Source: Desulfobacteraceae bacterium (lineage in GTDB: Bacteria; Desulfobacterota; Desulfobacteria; Desulfobacterales; Desulfosalsimonadaceae). From it: 64,000 bases of DNA. A program made the translations under genes and the position numbers. The number at the start of each line of letters is the position of its first letter. Position 1 is the first letter of the stretch. Shown here piece by piece: positions 37,898 through 46,401 of this stretch. Under the pieces are notes generated by a model that saw only the letters and a list, made by a program, of their open reading frames with translations, was not told the DNA's origin and ran no database searches. The stretch spans positions 1 to 64,000 of the forward strand of contig QZKW01000012.1 in NCBI GenBank assembly GCA_003599885.1, written 5' to 3'.

Positions 37898-39514
37898 ATG
37901 AATCGTAAAAAAATATTATTTATTTTGGCCGCCGTATTCTTTTTATCGGTTTTTTCCATTCCAGCATATTGCAATGAAAAACCGACCTGCGTAGTGTTGA
38001 TGTTTTTTCCGGACGTCGACTCCACCCGAATGAGCGAAACTGAAAGATTTTCAGCTCAGTACACAGAGATATTAGGCCGCCTGGGTTTGTTTGAGGTGAT
38101 GGATTATCAGACCGTTGCCCGGATGATTCAGGAAAAAAATGTTGCCGACCTGAAATTACCATGTACCAGCAAGGATTGCGCTCTGAATGTCGGCCGATTA
38201 TTGAATGTGGATTATGCAGTCTACGGCGTCATCGGTCACATAGGTAAACTCTATTCCCTGGAGACCACTTTGGTCAATATCGATAGGGGAACCGAAGCCC
38301 AGTATGCTGTTACCGATTATGAAGGCACTCAACAGGGATTTGAAGCTACAGCACCCGCCGAAAACATTAAATCTCTTTTTGGCGTCAATAATATTCCGCA
38401 AGCAAAAGAAACCATGCAATCCGGCACTGAACAAATCTCTGGCGCGGCAGCCCCCATTGCGGCAGATACTGAAACCGCCAAAGCTCCAACAGCCGAAGAA
38501 GTCCATCCCATCAAAACTGAAAAAAATTTATTTGTCACACCCAGAATCGGCATGGGAGCCACCGATGACAGCGTCGAATTCGGTGGAGGCCTGGAAGTGC
38601 AATACAAGCATCTGTCCTGTGGACTCTTAATTGGAGCAGATGGTTATACCGGTGCTCTTTCTTATTATTTAAAACCCAATACCAGTTCTCCGTTTTTAGC
38701 TTTCACAGGGATATATTATGATACTGAAAATCACGGTGTTGATGAAATCGGACGGATTTACGGACTGATGCTAGGATATCGACTGAATATCAACGATCAT
38801 TTAAACGCGCGTTTAGGGCTCGGTGCTGGTTATGTGAACTGGGATCAAACTGAGTTAAACAAAAATAATACAAAAGATAACGACGAGGAATATATCCCCG
38901 TTTTTGAGGTTTCCATTGGCTATAGTTTTGGCTTGGGTTCAAAAAGCTCCCCCCCTGCCCCGGTCACAACTGCAAGTACTTACCCGATGGAAATGTCCAA
39001 AACGGACGATGACGCAGACGGGGTCTATGATGCTGATGACGCATGCCCGAAGACACCTGCTGGCGCTTCCGTTGATGCAAAAGGATGCCCCCTTGACACC
39101 GATAATGACGGCGTACCCAATAATATTGATCAATGCCCCAACACTCCGACAGGAGCAAAAGTGGACGCAAGAGGATGCTGGGTCATTCCGGGCATTGCGT
39201 TTAATACGGACCAGTCGACTCTCAACGATGAAAACGCCAAGAGTATTCTGGACGCCGTTATCATCGTTATGAATAACCTTCCCGACCGACGATATGAAAT
39301 ACAAGGATATACCGATAATGTCGGTTCAGCGATGTATAATCAGGAATTATCTGAAAAACGTGCGTTCTCCGTAAAAAATTATCTTATCAAAAATGGTATC
39401 AGCAGTGACCGTTTAACCACCAAAGGGTTTGGACTTAACAACCCGGTTGCATCCAATGAAACGGAAGAAGGCAGAGCCTCAAACCGCCGAGTGGAGATAA
39501 AACCTATTTTTTAA
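37898..39514 (+). CDS. OmpA-family outer-membrane protein with TolB/CsgG-like domain
   Basis: A 538-residue protein. Signal peptide 1-25 (ends PAYC). Residues about 28-165 form an alpha/beta domain resembling the TolB-N/CsgG-type nucleotide-like fold (CVVLMFF, DYAVYGVIGHIG). About 205-350 are beta-strands with aromatic ends, typical of a small barrel. About 365-420 are two thrombospondin type 3-like calcium repeats (DDDADGVYDADDACP, DTDNDGVPNNIDQCP). The C-terminal OmpA/MotB domain (about 425-538) has the peptidoglycan-binding GYTDNVGS and RAFSVKNYLI. It probably tethers the outer membrane to murein. The order TolB-like, barrel, TSP3, OmpA is uncommon. Confidence 0.85.
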   Translation: MNRKKILFILAAVFFLSVFSIPAYCNEKPTCVVLMFFPDVDSTRMSETERFSAQYTEILGRLGLFEVMDYQTVARMIQEKNVADLKLPCTSKDCALNVGRLLNVDYAVYGVIGHIGKLYSLETTLVNIDRGTEAQYAVTDYEGTQQGFEATAPAENIKSLFGVNNIPQAKETMQSGTEQISGAAAPIAADTETAKAPTAEEVHPIKTEKNLFVTPRIGMGATDDSVEFGGGLEVQYKHLSCGLLIGADGYTGALSYYLKPNTSSPFLAFTGIYYDTENHGVDEIGRIYGLMLGYRLNINDHLNARLGLGAGYVNWDQTELNKNNTKDNDEEYIPVFEVSIGYSFGLGSKSSPPAPVTTASTYPMEMSKTDDDADGVYDADDACPKTPAGASVDAKGCPLDTDNDGVPNNIDQCPNTPTGAKVDARGCWVIPGIAFNTDQSTLNDENAKSILDAVIIVMNNLPDRRYEIQGYTDNVGSAMYNQELSEKRAFSVKNYLIKNGISSDRLTTKGFGLNNPVASNETEEGRASNRRVEIKPIF

Positions 39515-39643
39515 CGGAAGTGAATCAGGTTCTTACTTTTTCGAAGGATCTGAGATGAACAGAGAATAATTTTTTGTTAAAAAACCTTCTCTGCAGAGTG
39601 GCAAACCCAACCATAACTGAACATCTTTATCTTTACTTTTTAA

Positions 39644-39680
39644 AAAAAAGCGCGGGGGTATTCCATCCCTGCGCTTTTTT
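39644..39680 (+). terminator. Rho-independent terminator after the OmpA-family gene
   Basis: A 14-bp stem with one G-U pair (39644-39657 with 39667-39680), A-run before and T-run after, so it can work on both strands. Confidence 0.85.
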
Positions 39681-39729
39681 GTATCTAAATCATTCGAAAA
39701 TTGACAGCAACGATAGTGATTCAAATCGG

Positions 39730-39756
39730 TTGACATGTATACATCAATTTTATAAA
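39730..39756 (+). promoter_or_regulatory. Promoter with palindromic spacer for the NIL-ferredoxin gene
   Basis: TTGACA (39730-39735) and TATAAA (39751-39756, spacing 15) or TAAACA (39753-39758, spacing 17). The spacer contains the perfect palindrome ATGTATACAT (39735-39744), a likely operator site. Confidence 0.55.
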
Positions 39757-39809
39757 CAGTTTAATGAAAAAAAGCATTTAAGCCATCGACCAACATCAGG
39801 AGATCTGTT

Positions 39810-40238
39810 TTGTACTCAAAACTTCTTATACTGCATTTTTCAGGCCGGGATATTGAAAAACCGGTTGTTTGCAACCTTACCAAACTTTATGATCTGACGT
39901 TTAATATCCATAAAGCGACCATCCTCCCCCGTAAAGAGGGAATAATGGTGATTGAGCTGACAGGGCTCAAAAAAAATTTCAAGGACGGCATTCAATACCT
40001 GAAAGATCAGGGTGTAATCGTCAAAAATGCGTCTCAGGAAGTCACCCGTGATGAAGACAAATGCATTCATTGCGGTGCCTGCACGGCTGTTTGTCCGACG
40101 GCGGCTTTGTGCATCAGCCGCCCGGATATGCATGTGGTGTTTGAGAAAAAAAAATGCAGCGTTTGCGAACTGTGCATCCGCACATGCTTTACCCGGGCGA
40201 TGAAAATACACCCGACCACCGAAATTTTTTTTGAATGA
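39810..40238 (+). CDS. NIL-domain 2x[4Fe-4S] ferredoxin, homocysteine synthesis partner
   Basis: A 142-residue protein. The N-terminal about 75 residues form the small NIL domain. The C-terminal part binds two clusters through CIHCGACTAVCP and CSVCELCIRTCF; the second motif lacks the usual proline. Proteins of this layout are the electron-transfer partner of DUF39 enzymes in sulfide-dependent homocysteine formation, and a DUF39 gene is present at 14570-15739. The start is TTG at 39810 with AGGAG 8 bp upstream. It overlaps mnmA by four bases. Confidence 0.85.
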   Translation: MYSKLLILHFSGRDIEKPVVCNLTKLYDLTFNIHKATILPRKEGIMVIELTGLKKNFKDGIQYLKDQGVIVKNASQEVTRDEDKCIHCGACTAVCPTAALCISRPDMHVVFEKKKCSVCELCIRTCFTRAMKIHPTTEIFFE

Positions 40239-41359
40239 TACCGGAAATCGCCGTTGCCATCAGCGGAGGCATTGATTCCCTGGTAACCGCTTATCAATTA
40301 AAAAAACAGTATGGTAATAACATTATCGGGTTTCACTTTCTTACAGGTTATGAACAGACAGACACAGACAATTTTCTGCCCCCGGCTACCCCATCCAATT
40401 CCTTAAATCCTTTGTTCAACCCTGAGATACCGATTATATGTGACCCCCCGACGGATCATCCCATCCAGCACATCGCCAGCCAACTGGATATCCCGATCAA
40501 ATTAATGGATTGCCGGAATGCGTTTAAACAAAAAATCGTTGACTATTTTGTTCGCAGTTATCAAACCGGCGAAACGCCCAACCCCTGTGTTTTATGCAAC
40601 CAAAGTATTAAATTCGGTATTTTACTGGATGCTGTCCAAAATATGGGAATCCCCGCTCTTGCCACAGGTCATTATGCGAGAATCATACAGAGAAACGGAA
40701 TGTTGCATATATACAGGGGAGTCGATGCCATTAAAGACCAGTCTTATTTTCTCGCCTTTTTAAAGCCTGAGAGCCTTCCCTTTATCCGGTTTCCTTTAGG
40801 TGATTTAACCAAAAACCAGGTAATTGAATTTGGCGCATCAAAAAAATTAACCCCTGTTTCCGCCAAAGAAAGCCAGGATATCTGCTTTATCCAAAATAAC
40901 GATTACACCGGATTTATCGCCTCTCAACCGGATTTTTCAGCTGAACCAGGCCCGATCACTGATACAACGGGCAAAATTCTTGGATTCCATGATGGGCTCT
41001 ATCAATTTACCATCGGGCAACGGCGAGGGATCAACTGCCCGGCGGCAGCGCCCTATTATGTGACTAAAATAGACTCAGCCAGCAACCGTCTGATAGTTGG
41101 GTATAAGGAGGAAGTTTACAAACGGGAATGTTTCATCAACACCATTAACTGGTTCATCCCGCCTCCGTTCTCCCCAATAAAAATTTCCGCTCAAATCCGA
41201 TACCGGCATCAGCCGGTGGACGCCATACTCTTTCCGGCGAGCGATGCAGGTTCTTCGATTCTCCGCTTTGAAGACCCTCAGGCCGCCATTACCCCTGGTC
41301 AGGCGGCTGTATGCTACTTGAACGATCAGGTCATTGCCGGGGGGTGGATTCATGCATGA
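40235..41359 (+). CDS. mnmA: tRNA-specific 2-thiouridylase MnmA
   Basis: A 374-residue PP-loop enzyme that thiolates U34 of Lys, Glu and Gln tRNAs. It has the pyrophosphate loop SGGIDS (10-15), nucleophile region TPNPCVLCNQSIKFG, substrate loop GHYAR, the second catalytic cysteine in SQDICFI, and the central and C-terminal beta domains (GQRRGI). An insertion near 55-80 (DNFLPPATPSNSLNP) is unusual. It overlaps the NIL-ferredoxin gene (ATGA) and mtaB, forming a sulfur-linked operon. Confidence 0.93.
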   Translation: MIPEIAVAISGGIDSLVTAYQLKKQYGNNIIGFHFLTGYEQTDTDNFLPPATPSNSLNPLFNPEIPIICDPPTDHPIQHIASQLDIPIKLMDCRNAFKQKIVDYFVRSYQTGETPNPCVLCNQSIKFGILLDAVQNMGIPALATGHYARIIQRNGMLHIYRGVDAIKDQSYFLAFLKPESLPFIRFPLGDLTKNQVIEFGASKKLTPVSAKESQDICFIQNNDYTGFIASQPDFSAEPGPITDTTGKILGFHDGLYQFTIGQRRGINCPAAAPYYVTKIDSASNRLIVGYKEEVYKRECFINTINWFIPPPFSPIKISAQIRYRHQPVDAILFPASDAGSSILRFEDPQAAITPGQAAVCYLNDQVIAGGWIHA

Positions 41360-42719
41360 CTCTCCTCCCGTGACCCGTCGCAAGGTTTGTGTCACAACCC
41401 TTGGCTGTAAGGTCAACCAGTTTGAGTCCGAATCTCTCCGCTCAGAACTGCAAAGCCTTGGCTGGCGTTTTTCCGATGGAGCCGAACCCGCCGACGTTTG
41501 CATAATCAACACCTGTACCGTCACACAGAAAGCATCCATGCAATCCAGACAAGCCATTCGACGGGCCATTCGGGAAAATCCCGGGGCGATCATCGTTGCT
41601 ACCGGATGTTACGCCCAGTCCGAACCCCTTGAATTGCAAAAAATCGAAAATCTGGATTATATCATCGCAAATTCAGATAAGCACCGGATTGCCCGGATTG
41701 TTACGGAGGCATCGCAACCGTCCAAAGCAGATACAAATCCGGTAATTCTTCATCATGATATCCGTCTTGAACGATGCTTGCACAATATCAGCGCACCGAT
41801 CACCTCTGAGCGAACCCGCCCTTTTATAAAAATTCAGGATGGGTGCGATCACTTTTGCACCTACTGTATTGTTCCATACACCCGCGGCAGAAGCCGCAGC
41901 CTGCCGGTTGATATGGTGATGAACGAAATCTGCAATCTGCCTCCTGACAAATCAAATGAAATCGTCCTGACCGGCATTCATCTGGGGCGCTACGGCCTGG
42001 ATTTTTCCCCGCCCTCTTCTCTTCTGGATCTTTTAAATCGGATTCACGAAACAGACAAGATAGGGCGCATTCGACTTTCTTCCATTGAACCACTTGAATT
42101 CACAGATTATTTGTTAAACTTTTCTGCGGCATCAAAGCGTATCTGTCATCATTTTCACATCCCGCTCCAAAGCGGAGATGCCTCCATATTAAAAAAAATG
42201 AACCGGCCATACGATCCTGCTTTTTTTGATGAATTGATACAAAAAATACACGTTGCCATCCCCGATGTTTCCATAGGTGTGGATGTCATGGTCGGATTTC
42301 CCGGAGAAACAGATGAGGCGTTTGCTAACACTTATCAATTATTAGAAAAACTTCCTATTGCGTATCTTCATGCCTTCCCTTTCTCCCCTCGTCCCGGCAC
42401 CCCGGCCAGTCAGTTTAAAGATCAGGTGGATACGGCAGTTATCAAAACAAGACGCAACAGATTATTAACTCTGGGCATGAAAAAAAAAGCCGCATTTTAT
42501 CATGACATCATCGGCAAAACCCTTGTGGTTCTCGTGGAAAATAAAAGAGATACCGCCACCGGTCTTTTGACCGGCGTTAGCGGCAACTACGTGAGGGTGC
42601 TCCTTGATGGCGATGATCGCCTGAAAAGTCAGCTGATTCCCTGCCGAATTTTAAAATCATTGGGAAAAAAAGCGGTTTTGGGCGAAGTGATCCCTATTGA
42701 CGCAGACATTGAAATATAA
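41352..42719 (+). CDS. mtaB: tRNA t6A37 methylthiotransferase MtaB
   Basis: A 455-residue radical SAM methylthiotransferase. The N-terminal UPF0004 domain begins TLGCKVNQFESE, which fits MtaB rather than MiaB or RimO. The radical SAM cluster is CDHFCTYC, followed by IVPYTRGRSRS. A C-terminal TRAM domain ends the protein (VENKRDTATGLLTGVSGNYVRV). It adds a methylthio group to t6A37. The ATG at 41352 follows GGGGTGG; a TTG at 41334 is an alternative. It overlaps mnmA by 8 bp. Confidence 0.93.
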   Translation: MHDSPPVTRRKVCVTTLGCKVNQFESESLRSELQSLGWRFSDGAEPADVCIINTCTVTQKASMQSRQAIRRAIRENPGAIIVATGCYAQSEPLELQKIENLDYIIANSDKHRIARIVTEASQPSKADTNPVILHHDIRLERCLHNISAPITSERTRPFIKIQDGCDHFCTYCIVPYTRGRSRSLPVDMVMNEICNLPPDKSNEIVLTGIHLGRYGLDFSPPSSLLDLLNRIHETDKIGRIRLSSIEPLEFTDYLLNFSAASKRICHHFHIPLQSGDASILKKMNRPYDPAFFDELIQKIHVAIPDVSIGVDVMVGFPGETDEAFANTYQLLEKLPIAYLHAFPFSPRPGTPASQFKDQVDTAVIKTRRNRLLTLGMKKKAAFYHDIIGKTLVVLVENKRDTATGLLTGVSGNYVRVLLDGDDRLKSQLIPCRILKSLGKKAVLGEVIPIDADIEI

Positions 42720-42789
42720 GATAAAAATTATAAAATTTACATCCGAAGATTGGCAAATATGATCGGTAACACTATAAAATGAGGTCACC

Positions 42790-43203
42790 ATGAACCAAGA
42801 TGAAGCCAAGGAAACCAACCTGTTTACAATTTCGGAACTGGCGGATGAGTTGGACATCAGCACCCGTGCCATCCGGTTTTATGAGGAAAAAGGACTGATC
42901 CTGCCCGAGCGTACCAAGGGTAACCACCGGGTATACAGCAAGCGGGACCGCACACGCTTAAAACTGATCCTAAGAGGCAAACGCCTGGGGTATTCTTTAG
43001 AAGAAATTTCTGAAATGATTGGCTTGGCGAATTTCAATATGGATGAAACCGAGCAGCTTAAAAAAAGCTTCGCTTACGGCAAGAAAAAACTTATCGAAAT
43101 CAATGAACGCATGCAGGAGCTGCAAATCCTCAAAGAAGACCTGCTGGCTATTCAGTGGAAAATATCCAACCGGATGGATGAACTTAAAATCGATGCATCT
43201 TAA
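42790..43203 (+). CDS. MerR-family regulator (LiuR-like)
   Basis: A 137-residue regulator. The N-terminal winged helix-turn-helix (FTISELADELDISTRAIRFYEEKGLI) is followed by HRVYSKRDR and a long C-terminal coiled coil for dimerisation, with no cysteine effector site. The length and the YSLEEISEMIGL segment resemble the acyl-CoA-catabolism subgroup of MerR (LiuR). It stands 36 bp before the crotonase gene and probably controls it. The ATG follows GAGG. Confidence 0.88.
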   Translation: MNQDEAKETNLFTISELADELDISTRAIRFYEEKGLILPERTKGNHRVYSKRDRTRLKLILRGKRLGYSLEEISEMIGLANFNMDETEQLKKSFAYGKKKLIEINERMQELQILKEDLLAIQWKISNRMDELKIDAS

Positions 43204-43239
43204 AAACATCCAGATGCAGAAAAAAGGGAGATCAACACA

Positions 43240-43962
43240 ATGGCAATTATCGAATGGGAAAAAGATGAAACTGTTGCTGTTATCAAATTAAACAACAGCG
43301 AAAACCGTCAAAATCTTGAATTTGCACAGACCATGTGCCGGGTTCTGGATGAGATCGTAGAGGAACCAAGCATTTCTGCCGTCGTCATCACATCAACTGA
43401 TGAAAAAAGCTGGTCCCTTGGCGTGGATATCAACTGGCTGGGAAAGCAGTTTCAGGATCAGGCCATGGATAACATCAAACTTTTTATGTACGGCATGAAT
43501 GATGTATTTAAAAAATTGCTGCTACTCCCGGTTCCTGTCATTGCATCCATTAACGGGCATGCCTTCGGCAATGGCGCCATCCTGTCATGCGCATGTGATT
43601 TCCGGTTCATGAAATCGGATCGCGGGTATTTCTGTTTTCCGGAAGTGGATCTGGGCATTCCGTTTCTGCCGGGCATGATCGCTTTTGTCCGGAAAGCCAT
43701 TCCGGAATATCAATTCAATGCCATGAAACTGACCGGAAAAAAAGTGGGGGCAGTGGAACTGGCCGAACACCACGTGATTGAAAAAGCCTGCGCCAACTCC
43801 GAAGAAGTGCTTGCGGAATCCCTGGCGTTTGCCAAAACCTTTCAGAAAAAACGCGGAATATTCAAAGAACATAAAAAACGGATGCATCAGCACATTATCC
43901 AGGTAATCGATTCAGAAGATGCGAAATATATCGAACCGCTGTTTTTAATGATTTCAGATTAA
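43240..43962 (+). CDS. Crotonase-family protein, probable delta3-delta2-enoyl-CoA isomerase
   Basis: A 240-residue crotonase-fold protein. The oxyanion-hole segments WSLGVDINWL and SINGHAFGNGA are present. The glutamate usually found after the GG(G) loop in hydratases (Glu144 of rat crotonase) is Ile114 here, while the second glutamate is kept as E135 in CFPEVDLGIPF. A single glutamate at this place is a mark of enoyl-CoA isomerases of the ECI1 type. It may act on unsaturated or branched acyl-CoAs with the enzymes encoded downstream. Substrate unknown. Confidence 0.78.
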   Translation: MAIIEWEKDETVAVIKLNNSENRQNLEFAQTMCRVLDEIVEEPSISAVVITSTDEKSWSLGVDINWLGKQFQDQAMDNIKLFMYGMNDVFKKLLLLPVPVIASINGHAFGNGAILSCACDFRFMKSDRGYFCFPEVDLGIPFLPGMIAFVRKAIPEYQFNAMKLTGKKVGAVELAEHHVIEKACANSEEVLAESLAFAKTFQKKRGIFKEHKKRMHQHIIQVIDSEDAKYIEPLFLMISD

Positions 43963-44042
43963 GCAATGATTCATGTGCCGTACGATGAAAAAGGGGCATG
44001 AAAAACAACCAATAACAAAGAAGTTGGACACATTTTAAACGA

Positions 44043-44660
44043 TCAGGCAAAGGCCGTCACATTGATAACCTTCAGGGTTTCTTTGGCGGCCTTTATATAC
44101 TCTTCCCGCTCAAGATTCATCATGGGCCGGAAAAAATTTTCACCGGACACAAAATTGTGGATGGCGTTCATGATAGATAAAACCTTCATTTTGGCGTCCA
44201 CCGGCACATTTTTCCGGTCACTGGCAAGCCCCATGGAATAAGCAATGTCTGAGATGTATTCAGGCACTTTAAAATCAAGAATGCTGCCGTGACGGGTTTT
44301 GGTGAAATACCGGAAAAGGGTCAGGTTGGATATCTCCGGGTTTTCAAAAAGATAATCCGCCATCTCGTCAATGGCTATTTGGATCCGCTCTGAAAGCGGT
44401 TTTCCTTTGATGATTTTCTCCACCTCGATCAGTCTCTGCCGCATGCCTTCAGTGATATCCATTACCACTGCCTCATATAAGTCCCCCTTTTCCCCCCAGT
44501 GATAATACAAAGTGGAGATATCAATATCCACGGCTTTAGCGATCATACGGGTGGTGGTGCCATGAAAACCGTATTCGCCGAATATTTTTCGGGCGGCAGT
44601 GAGGATTCTGGCTTTCATGGAATCCGGATTCTGTTTTGCTTTTTCAAGGGATGATGCCAT
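44043..44660 (-). CDS. TetR-family regulator
   Basis: A 205-residue regulator with N-terminal helix-turn-helix (ILTAARKIFGEYGFHGTTTRMIAKA then DISTLYYHWGEKGDLYEAVV) and a helical ligand domain. It is encoded after the racemase-like gene on the same strand (84 bp gap), so its expression would follow that promoter. A candidate operator is at 45959-45971 in the divergent region. Its role as regulator of the branched-chain locus is inferred from position. Confidence 0.82.
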   Translation of the reverse strand: MASSLEKAKQNPDSMKARILTAARKIFGEYGFHGTTTRMIAKAVDIDISTLYYHWGEKGDLYEAVVMDITEGMRQRLIEVEKIIKGKPLSERIQIAIDEMADYLFENPEISNLTLFRYFTKTRHGSILDFKVPEYISDIAYSMGLASDRKNVPVDAKMKVLSIMNAIHNFVSGENFFRPMMNLEREEYIKAAKETLKVINVTAFA

Positions 44661-44744
44661 ATTTTAAAAACCTTTTGATTAATGTCCAGGTGTTCTGTTC
44701 GAATGTAATCAAGTAAATAATTTTTACTATTTAAAATCCAGGCG

Positions 44745-45893
44745 TTAAATGATTCCGTCTCTGGTGAAAAGCTTTATTTGATCGTCTGAATAACCAAATT
44801 CCATCAGCAAACGGGTTGTGTTCTCACCAAAACCCGGTGGAAGCGTGCACACAGATCCGGGAGTATGGCTGAGTTTGACCGGAACACCTAAAAATTGTTT
44901 ATTCACGCCATTGTCATCCGGTATCTCAACCACCATTTCCCTGGCTTTAAACAAAGGATCATCCAAGGCTTCGTCAAGGGTTTTGACCGGCCCCCAGCAG
45001 ATGTCCTTGCCATCCAATGCCGCCAGCCACTGAGACATTGTTTTTTGTTTGAATTCGTTCCGTAAAAAATCAATGATTTCCTGCCGTCGACCATCATCAT
45101 ACTGCAATGAAATAAATTCCGGCTTTTTAAAATAAGTACAAAGATTTTTCCAGAAACGATTTTCCACCGCACCGATGGAAAGATAACGGCCATCGGACGT
45201 TTCATAGGTGTTGTAACAGGCATACCGGTGGGATAAAAACGAATCCGCCCGGTTTACCGGAAGCCCGGTGAACTGTTTAAGACTCAAGACCAGTGACAAG
45301 AGGCTTAGAGACCCGTCCGTCATTGAAATATCAATATACTGGCCCTTCCCGGTCTGGTGTCTTGCATGCAACGCCAACAGAATACCAATCACTGCGTTCA
45401 TGCCTCCGCCGGCCAGATCTGCGATCTGAATGCCGGGAATGGATGGGGGCCGGCCTTTTTCACCGATGAGATCCAGAACACCGGCAACACTCAGATAATT
45501 GACATCATGACCGGCTTCATTCCTTAAGGGGCCGGTCTGACCGTAGCCTGAAATCGAACAGTAAATAATACCGGGATTCAAAGCCGACAAAGCTTCATAG
45601 TCAACTCCAAGGCGCTGAACAACACCCGGGCGAAACCCTTCAAGAACGATATCCGCCTTCTCCGCCATCTTCAAAAAAATTTCCCGGCCTGCATCCGACT
45701 TCAGATTCAATGTCATGTGTTCCTTGTTTCGCAGTACTGTGGCATTCCCCCCGGCTTCCACTGCGTATCGGCTGTCTTCGATGGCAATGACCCGGGCGCC
45801 ATGGTCTGCCAGAGTCATCGAACAAAAAGGTCCGGGCAAAAGCCGGGATAAATCCAGAACCAGTAATCCACTTAAAGCACCGGGACGGGTCAT
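44745..45893 (-). CDS. Alpha-methylacyl-CoA racemase-like class III CoA-transferase family protein
   Basis: A 382-residue CaiB/BaiF-fold protein. It shows the racemase catalytic pair H129 in NEAGHDVNYLSVAGVL and D159 in IADLAGGGMNAV, equivalent to His126/Asp156 of mycobacterial MCR, and a long LRNKEHMTLNL segment as in AMACR. Racemases of this type epimerise 2-methylacyl-CoAs so the (2S) isomer can enter beta-oxidation. CoA-transferase activity (needing Asp at a different site) is less likely. The start at 45893 follows GGAGGTG; an ATG at 45914 is an alternative. It is divergent from the MaoC-SDR-SCP2 gene. Confidence 0.85.
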   Translation of the reverse strand: MTRPGALSGLLVLDLSRLLPGPFCSMTLADHGARVIAIEDSRYAVEAGGNATVLRNKEHMTLNLKSDAGREIFLKMAEKADIVLEGFRPGVVQRLGVDYEALSALNPGIIYCSISGYGQTGPLRNEAGHDVNYLSVAGVLDLIGEKGRPPSIPGIQIADLAGGGMNAVIGILLALHARHQTGKGQYIDISMTDGSLSLLSLVLSLKQFTGLPVNRADSFLSHRYACYNTYETSDGRYLSIGAVENRFWKNLCTYFKKPEFISLQYDDGRRQEIIDFLRNEFKQKTMSQWLAALDGKDICWGPVKTLDEALDDPLFKAREMVVEIPDDNGVNKQFLGVPVKLSHTPGSVCTLPPGFGENTTRLLMEFGYSDDQIKLFTRDGII

Positions 45894-45958
45894 AACACCT
45901 CCGTATCCTGTCAAAATTCAAATAAATGCATACAGTTTCAAACGATTGTTTCCATCAT

Positions 45959-45971
45959 TTGCTTGAAGCAA
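45959..45971. promoter_or_regulatory. Candidate regulator operator
   Basis: Perfect odd palindrome TTGCTT-G-AAGCAA about 65 bp upstream of the racemase-like start, flanked by ATTGTT (45945-45950) and AACAAT (45969-45974). Its size fits a TetR site. Confidence 0.4.
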
Positions 45972-46126
45972 CAATATATTTTCAAATTGTTCAAAGTCAA
46001 CAGTGTTTTTAAAGGAGAGGAGAAAACAGACATCCCACGTTCCTTGATTTTTATATAAGTAATGTATTTTCAATGTTTTAATAAAAATTTTTCAAAAACC
46101 AAAAAAAATATTTTGACACACATCAG

Positions 46127-46166
46127 AAAACAGATTACTGTTTTTTCCATCAAATGTTGGAAAAAA
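46127..46166 (+). promoter_or_regulatory. Two overlapping hairpins in the leader of the MaoC-SDR-SCP2 gene
   Basis: Stem 1: AAAACAG (46127-46133) with CTGTTTT (46138-46144). Stem 2: TTTTTTCCA (46141-46149) with TGGAAAAAA (46158-46166). They share 46141-46144, so they exclude each other, a layout seen in attenuators. Confidence 0.4.
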
Positions 46167-46401
46167 CTGACTAGAAAACAATGGTTAACTAATGATTGAT
46201 CGTTTACCGACATTAACACACGTCCACCCCATCCATCGCCCTTTTCATACCCGGTCCCGGTCATGACACAGCACGCTTTGAACAGATTTATCGGCAATCC
46301 CCCTGGACGTATAAACTTCAATCGAAAATCTTGCTTAGATCTTGTTTATTCTTCATCCGATCCGTTTCAACTTGAAATTAATCACATAAGGAGGACAACA
46401 A

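Larger units (their letters stand above)
45894..46401. promoter_or_regulatory. Divergent regulatory region
   Basis: 508 bp between the racemase-like gene (minus) and the MaoC-SDR-SCP2 gene (plus). It holds a palindrome at 45959-45971, a TTGACA at 46113-46118 with a possible -10 at 46136-46141 (TACTGT), and two overlapping inverted repeats at 46127-46166. No coding sequence is recognised. Confidence 0.5.
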
